Assembly: GCA_965249765.1 (NCBI GenBank)
Contig: CBDFMR010000005.1
Location: 310,001 to 374,000 of the forward strand
Reading direction: 5' to 3'
DNA: 64,000 bases
Source: CBDFMR01 sp965249765
GTDB lineage: Bacteria > Bacteroidota > Bacteroidia > Chitinophagales > Saprospiraceae
Shown piece after piece: positions 7,988 to 17,223 of the stretch. Every line of letters begins with the position of its first letter. The first letter of the stretch is position 1. Under the pieces are notes generated by a model. That model saw only the letters and a program-made list of their open reading frames with translations, was not told the DNA's origin and did no database searches. The position numbers were made by a program, and so were the translations under genes.

Positions 7988-10057
7988 GTGATTGAGATTT
8001 ATAAAACACAAGAGGGGATTGACTTAAAATCTACTTATGATAAGGAGGACGTGTCTGCTTCCGATCATTTATCGTTCACAGCAGGCAAACCACCATTCTT
8101 AAGAGGCCCCTATAGTACGATGTATCTCTCGCGCCCATGGACCATAAGGCAGTATGCGGGTTTTAGCTCTGCAGAAGAGAGCAATGCTTTCTATAGAAGG
8201 AACCTGGAAGCCGGACAGAAAGGCCTCTCGATTGCCTTTGATCTTGCTACCCATCGTGGATACGATTCCGATCACCCTAGAGTTACTGGAGACGTGGGCA
8301 TGGCTGGTGTAGCCATCGATACGGTTGAAGACATGAAAGTGCTGTTTGATGGCATTCCGTTGGATAAGATGTCCGTGTCTATGACTATGAATGGGGCAGT
8401 GATTCCTATCCTAGCATTCTTTATAGTAGCCGCTGAAGAGCAGGGAGTAGATTTGGGAAAGCTTAATGGTACCATTCAGAACGACATCCTAAAAGAGTTC
8501 ATGGTAAGGAACACTTACATCTACCCACCAGCACCTTCGATGAGGATCATTTCTGACATCTTTGCATACTCTTCGAGGCACATGCCTAAGTTTAATACAA
8601 TAAGTATCTCTGGATATCACATGCATGAGGCTGGTGCTCCCGCTGACCTTGAACTGGCGTATACACTAGCAGATGGATGGGAATACATAAAGGCCGGCAT
8701 AGGAGCTGGATTGGAAGTGGATCAGTTTGTCCACAGGTTTTCCTTTTTCTGGGGAATAGGTATGAATTTCTTCATGGAAATTGCAAAATTGCGAGCAGGT
8801 CGTCTTCTTTGGGCCAAGATTGTAAAACAGTTTAATCCAAAGAATCCTAAAACCATGGCCTTACGTACTCATTGTCAGACATCAGGTTATAGCCTTACTG
8901 CCCAGGATCCGTATAACAATGTGGCACGTACGTGCATTGAGGCCATGGCTGCTGTGTTGGGAGGCACTCAGTCCCTTCATACCAATTCATTGGATGAGGC
9001 GATTGCCTTACCTACGGATTATTCGGCCAAGATTGCTAGAGATACTCAGCTTTACTTGCAGCAAAATAGTGGTCTCTGCAAGGCGGTAGACCCTTTTGGT
9101 GGGTCATACTATATGGAATCTCTGACTGACCAACTTGTAGAGAAAGCCTGGGCGCATATCACAGAGGTAGAAAAGCTCGGAGGAATGACCAAGGCGATAG
9201 AGGCAGGACTTCCTAAGATGAAAATAGAAGAGGCAGCAGCACGTAAGCAAGCACGTATAGATAGCGGAGAGGATAAGGTAGTAGGTGTTAATTATTATGC
9301 CATGCCTATTGATGACAAACTGGATATCCTAGAGGTCGATAATACCAAAGTAAGAGAACAGCAAATTCTACAATTAGCGGAGATCAAATCAACAAGAAAT
9401 CAAGAGGACGTGACGGTAGCACTTCAAAGGCTCAAGGCGATTGCAAATTCTGATAAAGGTAACTTGCTTGAGGCTGCCGTGTCTGCCGCTCGATCAAGAG
9501 CAACCCTCGGAGAAATTTCTTATACCATGGAGGAAGTATTCGGTAGATTTGTTGCTGAGCATCAGACCATAAAAGGAGTATATTCTGAGGCCATAAAGAT
9601 GAATGCTGATTTTAAAAGAGCAAAAGATTTATCGGATGAGTTTGCCCGACAAGCCGGGCGACGCCCCCGTATCATGATCGCCAAGCTGGGTCAGGACGGT
9701 CACGACCGTGGTGCAAAAATCATAGCTACGAGCTTTGCCGATATAGGTTTTGATGTGGACATCGGACCCTTGTTTCAAACTCCCCAAGAGGCAGCCCGAC
9801 AAGCAGCAGAAAATGACGTTCATATTTTGGGAATTTCCTCTCTTGCTGCTGGTCACAAGACCTTGGTTCCGCAGGTAATAGATTTTTTCAAGGAAATAGA
9901 ACGCGAGGATATCATGGTTATCGTAGGTGGCGTGATCCCCCCACAGGATTACGACTTTTTATTCGATAAAGGAGTGGCTGCAGTTTTTGGACCGGGTACG
10001 GTCATCGCCAAGGCAGCGGCTGAGATCCTTCAGATCATGCTGAAAAGGTATGTGTAG
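7988..10057 (+). CDS. scpA: Methylmalonyl-CoA mutase, catalytic B12-binding subunit
   Basis: Adenosylcobalamin-dependent enzyme that interconverts (R)-methylmalonyl-CoA and succinyl-CoA in propionate metabolism. The TIM-barrel substrate domain is recognisable from RPWTIRQYAGFSSAEESNAFYRRNL, LSIAFDLATHRGYDSDHPRV and RTHCQTSGYSLTAQDPYNN. The C-terminal cobalamin domain has the base-off motif DGHDRGAKI, then ISSLAAGHK and VGGVIPPQDYDFL. The open frame reaches back to 7658, but those codons have no family counterpart; the GTG at 7988 gives 689 residues, slightly short of the usual 710. The small-subunit gene normally next to it is absent, so either this is the homodimeric type or the partner lies elsewhere. 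It converges on the PqiA-like gene. Confidence 0.9.
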   Translation: MIEIYKTQEGIDLKSTYDKEDVSASDHLSFTAGKPPFLRGPYSTMYLSRPWTIRQYAGFSSAEESNAFYRRNLEAGQKGLSIAFDLATHRGYDSDHPRVTGDVGMAGVAIDTVEDMKVLFDGIPLDKMSVSMTMNGAVIPILAFFIVAAEEQGVDLGKLNGTIQNDILKEFMVRNTYIYPPAPSMRIISDIFAYSSRHMPKFNTISISGYHMHEAGAPADLELAYTLADGWEYIKAGIGAGLEVDQFVHRFSFFWGIGMNFFMEIAKLRAGRLLWAKIVKQFNPKNPKTMALRTHCQTSGYSLTAQDPYNNVARTCIEAMAAVLGGTQSLHTNSLDEAIALPTDYSAKIARDTQLYLQQNSGLCKAVDPFGGSYYMESLTDQLVEKAWAHITEVEKLGGMTKAIEAGLPKMKIEEAAARKQARIDSGEDKVVGVNYYAMPIDDKLDILEVDNTKVREQQILQLAEIKSTRNQEDVTVALQRLKAIANSDKGNLLEAAVSAARSRATLGEISYTMEEVFGRFVAEHQTIKGVYSEAIKMNADFKRAKDLSDEFARQAGRRPRIMIAKLGQDGHDRGAKIIATSFADIGFDVDIGPLFQTPQEAARQAAENDVHILGISSLAAGHKTLVPQVIDFFKEIEREDIMVIVGGVIPPQDYDFLFDKGVAAVFGPGTVIAKAAAEILQIMLKRYV

Positions 10058-10069
10058 TAACTGACCACC

Positions 10070-11368
10070 TTACTTCTCCTCCATTTCGCTTACCTTATTT
10101 ATTATCAAGCTAGTGATAATGGATAGGATACAGTAAGACGTAAAGAACAATGCCCCAGGCGACAGCCGAGAATAGTTGACCGTTTCTACCGCATAGCCAC
10201 CTTGGTTTCTTCCGATCTCTCCCAATTGTGATGTAACGAGACCATAGAAGCCGATATAAGCCATAAACATCGCAACAACAAATACATCGGCCATACTCCA
10301 TTTTCCTAGGTAGAATATGACGGTCCTTGCGAGTTTACTATGTCGGACCTTATCCACGTACAAGTACAGTGTGCTCAGTATTAACTTGATAAAAGGAAAG
10401 ACGATGCTAAACATCAGAATCAATAAACCCACAATCTTCAGGTCTATTCCATGACCTTCAAGTAGGGTACGTGTCACATCGAGAATGGACTTGCTCTGAA
10501 AGTAAAGCACTTGCTCGTCGAAGTTTATTTGATTGCCCAGTATGTTGAAATTGAAGTCATTGAGTCTGGCGTCAATGTCAATCATGGGAAGTGTAACCCC
10601 TAGTACGAGCATCACGATCGAGATGGAAGTGAAGGTGACGACTAAGTACTTAAATCCTATAATCTTATACAGGAGGGCTGCGATAATGACTCCCAATATC
10701 AAAAGGATGTACAAGAGCTTTATTTTCGATACAATGGCTGATTCCTGCGTTGCAATTTTTTCTTGGATTAAGGACGAGGCAGATGGTGCATCATCAACTT
10801 GATACTTATTATAGAGTATTTCTCGAGGATCTTTATAGCCGCTCTCCTCTAGTCCTGCAAAGAGCATGTTGTCCAGTTCGTCTCTGATGTACTTCTTGAT
10901 CGTGGGCTCGTTTTTCTTTAACTCCTTGGATATCTCTGCAGCAATTACTGGAATTTGGCTTTTGATGTCCATGTTCTTGATGAAGTCTTCGATGCTTCCC
11001 TTGAACATTTTAAGAAGCATCTTATTCCCAGTGCTGCCGTTCTTCTCTGTTTGGGCAAGAACAGTTTCTATAAGTTTTCCCCCTTCAAAATATTCCTTGT
11101 AGATATCATATAGGTACTTCTCTACCTGCTTGTCCAGCTCAACATAAATTTTAGGATCTATCTCAAATGATTCTAGCTTATCACCAAAAATATTGAGCGC
11201 CTTGTCTTTCCATAGATCAACATTAAAAAGACCATAGTTGATACGATGTACCTCGGCATAATCTTCTTTATACTCGTTTTGTATAGTCTGCAATCCATGC
11301 AGTTTCCACCCTTCAAAGGCACTATACCCGACTAGGGCAAGAAGTAAGATAAAGAGGATGTTTTTCAT
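10070..11368 (-). CDS. PqiA-like (paraquat-inducible protein A) membrane protein
   Basis: A 432-residue membrane protein. One N-terminal transmembrane helix (about 3-18) is followed by a long, charged, probably periplasmic segment (about 20-210), then several helices: roughly 216-236, 242-262, 312-334, 350-375 and 400-420. The C-terminal part has the PqiA hallmark FYLGKWSMADVFVVAMFMAYI. In proteobacteria PqiA works with the MCE proteins PqiB/C in lipid transport between membranes; no MCE gene is adjacent here. The large soluble insertion near the N-terminus is unlike classical PqiA. Its stop lies 12 bases from that of the convergent mutase. Confidence 0.75.
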   Translation of the reverse strand: MKNILFILLLALVGYSAFEGWKLHGLQTIQNEYKEDYAEVHRINYGLFNVDLWKDKALNIFGDKLESFEIDPKIYVELDKQVEKYLYDIYKEYFEGGKLIETVLAQTEKNGSTGNKMLLKMFKGSIEDFIKNMDIKSQIPVIAAEISKELKKNEPTIKKYIRDELDNMLFAGLEESGYKDPREILYNKYQVDDAPSASSLIQEKIATQESAIVSKIKLLYILLILGVIIAALLYKIIGFKYLVVTFTSISIVMLVLGVTLPMIDIDARLNDFNFNILGNQINFDEQVLYFQSKSILDVTRTLLEGHGIDLKIVGLLILMFSIVFPFIKLILSTLYLYVDKVRHSKLARTVIFYLGKWSMADVFVVAMFMAYIGFYGLVTSQLGEIGRNQGGYAVETVNYSRLSPGALFFTSYCILSIITSLIINKVSEMEEK

Positions 11369-11451
11369 GATTGTATTGTCACTCTGTCAGTAATACGTTA
11401 CTTTATCGTTCTAAGTAACAAATAATGTCTAAAGTCTGCAATTAAATAACA

Positions 11452-12795
11452 GTGAGCTTTCGGTTTATAGTAATTATAATTCTGATTTTATTTTCAGATT
11501 TGACATCAGCGCAGAGAGTTGTCAAAGGTGAAGTTGTGGATCAATATGGAGAGCCAGTTGCATTGGCAACTATAGTAGATTGTTGTTTACCACAAACAGG
11601 TGTTTACACAGATCTATCTGGAAAATTTGAAATTGTTACTTACTGCGATTTTTAATCATTGCCCATGTGACGTTCGTTTCAAAAAAGCTTCATGTTAAGC
11701 AATTTGTAAGTGGTGAAAGAATAGTTCTCATTGAGCACCCAAGTGAATACATCCCAGTCGTTAGAATTCAAAGCTCTCAAATTTTATCCTCTGAGGAGAT
11801 AGAAGTTCCTCTTATGGAACGCTCCACCCAGATCAACTCCCTCCTTAATCACAGCCCCTGCATACTTATGCACTCAGGTGCTCCTAATACGGATCGCATT
11901 ACCATCCGTGGTATTGGAAATAGGTCCCCTTTTTCTACAACTGGGCTACGTGCTTTCATCGATGGTATTCCACTCATCAATGGAGTAGGTGAAACGAGTA
12001 TAGAGGACATCGACTTAGGCATTATTGATAAGATGAATATTTATAAAGGCCCCACCTCTAGCTTACGTGGCGCAGCACTCGGTGGTATGATAGATATGAA
12101 GACCAGAGTCATTAAGAATGGAGATGACCCATTGGCCGAGCACCGAAAATCGCATAGCAGTTTTGGGGGTAGATCATTTCAGACGTATCTGAACTCCAAC
12201 ATAGGACATAACAATCACATTTTAGTAGGCCATGCCCATTATCACTCAGATGGGTATAGAGATAATAACGAGTATGACAGACACAATAAATCTCTTATAG
12301 GAAAGCACAACAGTGCAAAATTTCTTCTGTCAGGGATCGCCTTGTTTACCGGTGTAAAAGCCTTTATCCTAGGTTCGCTCAACGAAACTGATTACATATC
12401 ACATCCTCAGTTGGCTGCTTCAAATTGGCAAGCAGTCAAAGGAAATGAGGACTATCAAAAATATTTGTTTGGCCTCAATGCAAAAGTGCCACTAACCTAC
12501 AGGACATCATTGGAAGCATCTACATATTTAGGATTCTTTGACCAACGAGAGATTAGACCCTTCAATACCCTGGAAGACGATAGTGGATATGCTGGTGGTC
12601 GAGTAAGATTGAACTATGCCCTTTCTCGACAATCGCTGGACATCAATGTTGGTGGAGATTTCTTTTATGAAAAGTATGATCGTAAAACACTGGCTCATCA
12701 ATCTCAGCAGGCACCTCTTATAGAGCAATATGTTGACAGAAGAACAGTCATCAATACATTTTCAGAAATCGAATACGGTCCACTATACGGCTCGG
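11452..12795 (+). pseudogene. TonB-dependent receptor, frameshifted and truncated
   Basis: Two frames join into one receptor. The first (11452-11655, GTG start) has a signal peptide ending near SAQ and a carboxypeptidase-regulatory domain (VVKGEVVDQYGEPVALATI, TDLSGKFEI). Around the T5 run at 11647-11651 the frame shifts and continues as LIIAHVTFVSKKL, then a plug domain (TDRITIRGIGNR, FIDGIPLIN, KMNIYKGPTSSLRGAALGGMID) and the first strands of the barrel. The barrel ends abruptly near 12785-12795, hundreds of residues short, where sequence turns into an opposite-strand SusC start. Both lesions make this a dead gene. It would have been an outer-membrane importer of the siderophore/vitamin type rather than SusC type. 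Confidence 0.8.
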
Positions 12796-12994
12796 CTTCC
12801 AGAAGGTATTTGCCGTCTATATCCGTAATGGTCCCTATGAGTTTATTGTCTCCTTTATCTAAATATATGTTGGCACCGATGAGTGGAGAGCCGCCTGGAC
12901 CGGTAACAGTTCCATTGATCTTGACCGGTGATCCAATTAAAAAGCTAGTAAATAATCCTAGAACGATGAGTGTAAAAAAGATGTGCTTCTTCAT
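12796..12994 (-). pseudogene. N-terminal stub of a SusC-like TonB receptor
   Basis: The minus strand from ATG 12994 encodes a signal peptide (MKKHIFFTLIVLGLF...) and the start of a carboxypeptidase-regulatory domain: VKINGTVTGPGGSPLIGANI and DIDGKYLLEA. This is how SusC/RagA outer-membrane importers begin. After about 66 residues the homology stops, and the open frame continues only as the antisense of the plus-strand receptor. The rest of the gene is missing. The breakpoint is estimated by eye and could be off by 10-20 bases. Confidence 0.75.
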
Positions 12995-13167
12995 GACTAT
13001 TATTTTTGTTTGATCAATAATTCATCACTAGGATGATGGCTTTCACATCATTGCATAAACCAACTCTGCTTTTTTTTGAATGGTTTGAGTGAGTGTACTA
13101 ATTCTTGTAAGAACGTCTTCTGGAACATCTGTTATCTCTACCTATCATTATATTCATGGTCTGAAGT

Positions 13168-13713
13168 ATGGCTTACAATAACCACACCGACCTGCAGATG
13201 ATTTCCCTCTTCCAAAAGAATTTGGACATAGCTGTGCTGTCGGCACTTTATCTAAGATATACGCATCATATTTATGGTGTCTGTCTTAAGTATTTAAAGA
13301 ATCAGCAGGATGCCAAGGATGTTTCTATGGAAATCTATGAGCTTCTGATAAAGAGACTTCCCGGAAAAGAAATTGACGATTTCTCAAAGTGGCTTTATGT
13401 GGTTTGTAAGAATCACTGTTTTGAAAAACTAAGAAGGGAAAGCAAGAAGCTCCCCAAAGAAACAGCGGCAGCAACTATGTATTCTGAGAACATTTTTCAT
13501 CCTGATGATGTAAAGAGAGAAGAAGAACTGATGAAGATGGAAGGCTGTCTCGAAAAACTCAAAGATTTACAGCGGAGATGCGTAACTATGTTTTATCTTG
13601 ACAAGAAGAACTATGAGGAGATTGCGACGGTTTTAAGCTTGGAGTGGAATAAAGTCAGGTCACATATTCAGAATGGAAGAAGAAATTTAAAAATTTGCAT
13701 GAATACTAAATGA
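13168..13713 (+). CDS. ECF-type RNA polymerase sigma factor
   Basis: A 181-residue ECF sigma factor. Region 2: LYLRYTHHIYGVCLKYLKNQQDAKDVSMEIYELLIKRLP and FSKWLYVVCKNHCFEKLRRESKK. Region 4: LKDLQRRCVTMFYLDKKNYEEIATVLSLEWNKVRSHIQNGRRNLK, a helix-turn-helix. The last codons overlap the next gene by 4 bases (ATGA at 13710-13713), so the two are translationally coupled. The downstream partner has a single membrane helix and looks like its anti-sigma factor. Broken TonB-receptor genes lie directly upstream, which fits the common Bacteroidota theme of sigma/anti-sigma control of outer-membrane transport. Confidence 0.9.
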   Translation: MAYNNHTDLQMISLFQKNLDIAVLSALYLRYTHHIYGVCLKYLKNQQDAKDVSMEIYELLIKRLPGKEIDDFSKWLYVVCKNHCFEKLRRESKKLPKETAAATMYSENIFHPDDVKREEELMKMEGCLEKLKDLQRRCVTMFYLDKKNYEEIATVLSLEWNKVRSHIQNGRRNLKICMNTK

Positions 13714-15050
13714 AGGATTACACTTCATATGATTCCCGAGACTGGGAAAACTTACTAGATAAGTACCTGAATGAGACAATCACCCAAGGGGAACTTCATG
13801 CCCTTCAATATAGAGCGTTGGATGACCCTTTTGTTGCTGATGCGCTGCAAGCCTACCATTCTCACGAACCTGATAAATCAAGATCAGATATCCAGCAAAT
13901 TATTGACAAGGTTTCGGGAAAGGAAGAGAAAAAGAAACGACGAGTCATCCCCATGTGGCAGATTAGTGCTGTTGCGGCATCCTTGTTATTTGTAGCTGCG
14001 ATAGGATTTTTACTAAGACCTGATGGTCAGGAGAAGTCAAGTGATGCGGGGCTAGTGTCAGTAGAGAGTGGGGGTGAAGACTTATATGCTGCGAGAGAAT
14101 CTAATGTAGCCTCCGAAGTAGAGGACACTACTATTGAGCTGGTTATAGAACAACACGGAAAGGGAAAGGACTTAGATGCACTGGTACATGAGGACAAATC
14201 GGCCATCGGGGTAGAGATTATTGAAAATGATGTCGAATCTACAAATGATGCTAAAGTGATAATCCGAGGAAATTCCTCTGATGAGCCTTTGTATGTAATC
14301 GATGGAATTCCTGTGGACGCGGGAAGAATGAAGAGTATGGACAAAGAAGAATCACATGATGATGACTCAAATGTTGAAGTTGAAAACACAAGAGAAAGTA
14401 CAGCTGCCAAAAAGAAGGAGAGCAAAAGAGCCCAAGAGGAAGACACTGCCCTTGATCAAGTACAGACACCATCACTCAGCAACAGTCTCAACTATGTCGG
14501 TCAGGTTACGGACCAGAACGGTTCGCCTTTAGTCGGAGCCAGTGTGGTAATGAAAGACAGCAGTATTGTATTAGGGGGTATCACGGACTATGATGGCAAT
14601 TTTAATATGGAAGTGCCTCGAGTGGGCAATTACTATATGGAGGTAGATTATACGGGCTATGAGAAGTTTCATAAAGACGTGAAGATCGATTCAGGGAATA
14701 ATTTTTCCAATGTGATACTACAGGAGGGGGCTATTCTAAGTGAGGTGGTCATGACTGGATACTCCATACCAACTTCGGAGCTAAATTTTGCTCCTCAAAA
14801 TGGCTATACGCAGTTCGAGAAATATATAAGTCAAAACATTAGAAAGCCATATGGTAGCACCTTAGAACACTTGGTGACCATCCGATTTAATATAAGCACT
14901 GACGGGAGCCTTTCAGATTTTCAAGCCAACGATTCTAGCTGCGAGTCCTGCAATCTTGAATTGATCAGACTTCTTAAGGAAGGACCTAAGTGGAGAGTGA
15001 ATGAAGAAGTTAACTATCCGTACAGTGCTTTCTATTCTTATGAGTTTTGA
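13710..15050 (+). CDS. Multidomain anti-sigma-like membrane protein with TonB-receptor and TonB-C-like segments
   Basis: 446 residues in four readable parts. Residues 1-80 form a cytoplasmic, charged helical region as in anti-sigma factors coupled to ECF genes. Residues 83-102 (WQISAVAASLLFVAAIGFLL) are a single transmembrane helix. Residues 183-204 carry a TonB-receptor plug signature (VIIRGNSS, then EPLYVIDGIPVD). Residues 262-337 are a carboxypeptidase-regulatory domain (YVGQVTDQNGSPLVGASVV, ITDYDGNFNM). Residues 366-446 resemble a TonB C-terminal domain (QFEKYISQNIRKP, LVTIRFNISTDGSLSDF, ending LLKEGPKW). A low-complexity acidic-basic linker (about 205-255) separates plug and regulatory parts. 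I infer an anti-sigma factor whose periplasmic side mimics receptor and TonB modules; the sensing role is not proven. Similar mosaics occur in Bacteroidota M56/BlaR1-type proteins. Confidence 0.7.
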   Translation: MKDYTSYDSRDWENLLDKYLNETITQGELHALQYRALDDPFVADALQAYHSHEPDKSRSDIQQIIDKVSGKEEKKKRRVIPMWQISAVAASLLFVAAIGFLLRPDGQEKSSDAGLVSVESGGEDLYAARESNVASEVEDTTIELVIEQHGKGKDLDALVHEDKSAIGVEIIENDVESTNDAKVIIRGNSSDEPLYVIDGIPVDAGRMKSMDKEESHDDDSNVEVENTRESTAAKKKESKRAQEEDTALDQVQTPSLSNSLNYVGQVTDQNGSPLVGASVVMKDSSIVLGGITDYDGNFNMEVPRVGNYYMEVDYTGYEKFHKDVKIDSGNNFSNVILQEGAILSEVVMTGYSIPTSELNFAPQNGYTQFEKYISQNIRKPYGSTLEHLVTIRFNISTDGSLSDFQANDSSCESCNLELIRLLKEGPKWRVNEEVNYPYSAFYSYEF

Positions 15051-15216
15051 TTAGACGTAAACTTGGCATTTCACCAAATCTTGGCCATCGAAGCTTTTCG
15101 CCATTGGCGGTATAAGATGGATATGTTCTTGGTAGAGGGTGTTCAATTAATGTAGTTTTATAAGGGGGTATGACCAACAGATGTGAACCTTCAAAACATT
15201 GATACCTGCTTATAGC

Positions 15217-15546
15217 ATGATGGTATGTTCGACAACTTTCAAGCAGAATAGATTATTTGCCAAATTCTTCTTAGTAATCATTCTGTTTGTAAGTACATCC
15301 TTAGTATTAGGATCTCAAATCACATCTGAAAAAAATGATTCTAGTGTCGAAACTATCTTGAAATATTTGGAGTATAGAAAATCTCCAGAAGGCAAACGAA
15401 AAATAGAGTTCCAAAAGGAATTAGAGGAGTATCAGGCTAAATATAAATTAGCAAAGAAAAAATTCTCAACAAATTCAACAATTCTCCTGATCTTTTCGGT
15501 GTTTATTGGAGTTATTACAGGATCGGAATTTTATCGCTTCTTTTAA
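15217..15546 (+). CDS. Hypothetical two-helix membrane protein
   Basis: About 109 residues from ATG 15217 (a TTG at 15199 and ATG at 15220 are alternatives). A hydrophobic segment near the N-terminus (FFLVIILFVSTSLVLG) is either a signal peptide or the first membrane helix; a charged, coiled-coil-like middle (RKIEFQKELEEYQAKYKLAKKK) follows; a second helix (TILLIFSVFIGVITG) lies near the C-terminus. No family is recognised. It stands alone between the anti-sigma-like gene and the protease gene. Confidence 0.45.
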   Translation: MMVCSTTFKQNRLFAKFFLVIILFVSTSLVLGSQITSEKNDSSVETILKYLEYRKSPEGKRKIEFQKELEEYQAKYKLAKKKFSTNSTILLIFSVFIGVITGSEFYRFF

Positions 15547-15765
15547 TCTTATGATAAATTTTTTAAGATTCTTAGCAATAATAAATGTGATACGATATCG
15601 ATATATATCAAGAAAGTACACTTATTGAACTTTGAAATGATCGCACATTCGACTACAGATTAAGGTGACATGACTAAAACTATCCAGTACATTGTAGATA
15701 AATACCCTTCAGACAACCCAATTTCCCTTAATTTTGAGTTTATAGATTGACTGAAAATTAATCAG
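15547..15765. promoter_or_regulatory. Spacer with probable protease promoter
   Basis: TAATTTTG at 15729-15736 matches the TAnnTTTG -7 element, 30 bases before the protease ATG; no TTG lies at an ideal distance upstream. A 26-codon frame at 15670-15750 (starting MTKTIQYIVDKYPSD) overlaps this element and has no other support. Confidence 0.3.
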
Positions 15766-16899
15766 ATGAAATATGGACAGATACTCTCATGGCTTATTAT
15801 CTTTGTTTTTGGATTCTATTTGGGATCTTCTTTTTCTTCAAAGAAAAATGCAACGGAAAGCCAGCCCCAGGAGGAGCAACATACGCTTCCTGAGGAATCC
15901 AATCGAAGAAATGTAGACCCGGTAAAGGTCATCACAAATACGGAGCAGGCGACCATTGACCTGTTTGAGAATGCAGCGTCTTCAGTAGTTTTCATTACCA
16001 CCAAAGGTTTACAGCAAGACTATTGGTCACGCAGTGTATATGAAGTTCCCAAGGGCAGCGGATCTGGATTTGTATGGGACAATCAAGGACACATCGTTAC
16101 TAATTACCATGTCGTGAAAGGCGCTCAGTCACTCGAGGTTACATTGGCTGATCAATCCATTTGGCCCGCAGAGCTTGTTGGTTATGAAGCACGAAAAGAC
16201 TTGGCCGTGTTGAAGATAAATGCCCCAGTAGATCTCTTAAAACCTATACCCCTAGGCTCATCCAATGACCTCAAAGTAGGTCAGTCTGCTTTCGCTATCG
16301 GGAATCCTTTCGGAATAGGTCAGACATTGACCACAGGAATCATCAGTGCACTGGGGAGGGAAATAGAGTCTATAGCCCGTATAGCTATCAGGGATGTAAT
16401 ACAGACGGATGCGGCCATTAACCCCGGCAACTCTGGTGGACCCTTGCTTGATAGCTCAGGTAGATTGATAGGTATCAATACCGCGATCTACAGTCCATCA
16501 GGGGCATCAGCTGGTATTGGATTTTCTATTCCTGCTGACATGGTCAACTGGGTAGTACCCGACCTCATAGAGTATGGTGAAGTACGGCGACCTATACTGG
16601 GAGTAGAATTGGTGGCTGAGCAATACACTCGTCGCTGGGGAGTAGAGGGGGCAATGATATTGGATCTCGAGCCGGGGTCGCCTGCCGATAAGGCAGGATT
16701 GCAACCCACAAAGCAGAGTCAGCGAGGAAACATAAGATATGGAGATATCATAACCAGAGTCGGCGACAAGGATGTAGGGAACAACGAGGATTTGGTTCTT
16801 GCTTTGGAAAACTACTCACCGGGAGATACAGTGACAATACGATATGTGAGAGATGAAAAAATCAATGATGTAGGTGTGGTTTTGGGGGGCTCGTTTTAG
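15766..16899 (+). CDS. HtrA/Deg-type periplasmic serine protease with PDZ domain
   Basis: A 377-residue DegS/HtrA-like protease. Residues 5-21 form an N-terminal membrane anchor. The trypsin-like domain has the full triad: His115 in HIVTNYHVV, Asp145 in EARKDLAVLK and Ser223 in INPGNSGGPLL. One PDZ domain follows (about 275-375), with PILGVEL, LEPGSPADKAGLQP, IRYGDIITRVG and DKDVGNNEDL. Such proteases degrade misfolded envelope proteins or trigger regulated proteolysis of anti-sigma factors. The single PDZ and membrane anchor resemble DegS rather than the two-PDZ DegP. An anti-sigma-like gene lies upstream, but a functional link is only speculation. Confidence 0.88.
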   Translation: MKYGQILSWLIIFVFGFYLGSSFSSKKNATESQPQEEQHTLPEESNRRNVDPVKVITNTEQATIDLFENAASSVVFITTKGLQQDYWSRSVYEVPKGSGSGFVWDNQGHIVTNYHVVKGAQSLEVTLADQSIWPAELVGYEARKDLAVLKINAPVDLLKPIPLGSSNDLKVGQSAFAIGNPFGIGQTLTTGIISALGREIESIARIAIRDVIQTDAAINPGNSGGPLLDSSGRLIGINTAIYSPSGASAGIGFSIPADMVNWVVPDLIEYGEVRRPILGVELVAEQYTRRWGVEGAMILDLEPGSPADKAGLQPTKQSQRGNIRYGDIITRVGDKDVGNNEDLVLALENYSPGDTVTIRYVRDEKINDVGVVLGGSF

Positions 16900-16934
16900 A
16901 TCTTCCGAATCATTATTTTTGAAAAATTCAAAAT

Positions 16935-16958
16935 AAGTACTATATTAAGTACTATATT
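16935..16958 (+). promoter_or_regulatory. Tandem repeat, probable antitoxin operator
   Basis: The 12-mer AAGTACTATATT occurs twice head to tail (16935-16946 and 16947-16958), ending 13 bases before the antitoxin ATG. Each copy has the palindrome AGTACT. YefM/Phd antitoxins bind paired short palindromes at their own promoter, so this is the likely autoregulatory site. Confidence 0.55.
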
Positions 16959-16971
16959 AATTACATTATGC

Positions 16972-17223
16972 ATGAGAGTAGTAAATTATACGGAACTCAG
17001 GCTCAACTTGAAGCAGTGGTTAGACTCAGTAGTAGATGATGTGGAAGAATTGATTATTAAGCGGAAAGACCAAAAAGATCTGGTTTTAATTTCCTTAGAA
17101 GAGTATAATTCATTAGTAGAAACAAACTATTTATTGTCTGGCAATAATCGAGATGTCCTGCTTAAGTCTATTGAGGAAGTTAGATCTGGTGATAAGCAAA
17201 TTAAGGCTTTGTTAGAAGAATGA
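16972..17223 (+). CDS. yefM: Antitoxin of the YefM/Phd family
   Basis: An 83-residue antitoxin. The start MRVVNYTELRLNLKQWLDSV and the block DLVLISLEEYNSLVETNYLL are the classic YefM DNA-binding fold. The acidic C-terminus (EEVRSGDKQIKALLEE) is the toxin-wrapping tail. The stop overlaps the toxin start by 4 bases (ATGA), coupling translation. In this family the antitoxin both neutralises YoeB and, alone or with the toxin, represses the operon, probably via the repeat just upstream. Confidence 0.93.
   Translation: MRVVNYTELRLNLKQWLDSVVDDVEELIIKRKDQKDLVLISLEEYNSLVETNYLLSGNNRDVLLKSIEEVRSGDKQIKALLEE

Noticed and set aside
14027..14475. Minus-strand frames of 139 and 74 codons inside the anti-sigma-like gene
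   Set aside because: Serine/leucine-rich antisense shadows of a clear coding gene.
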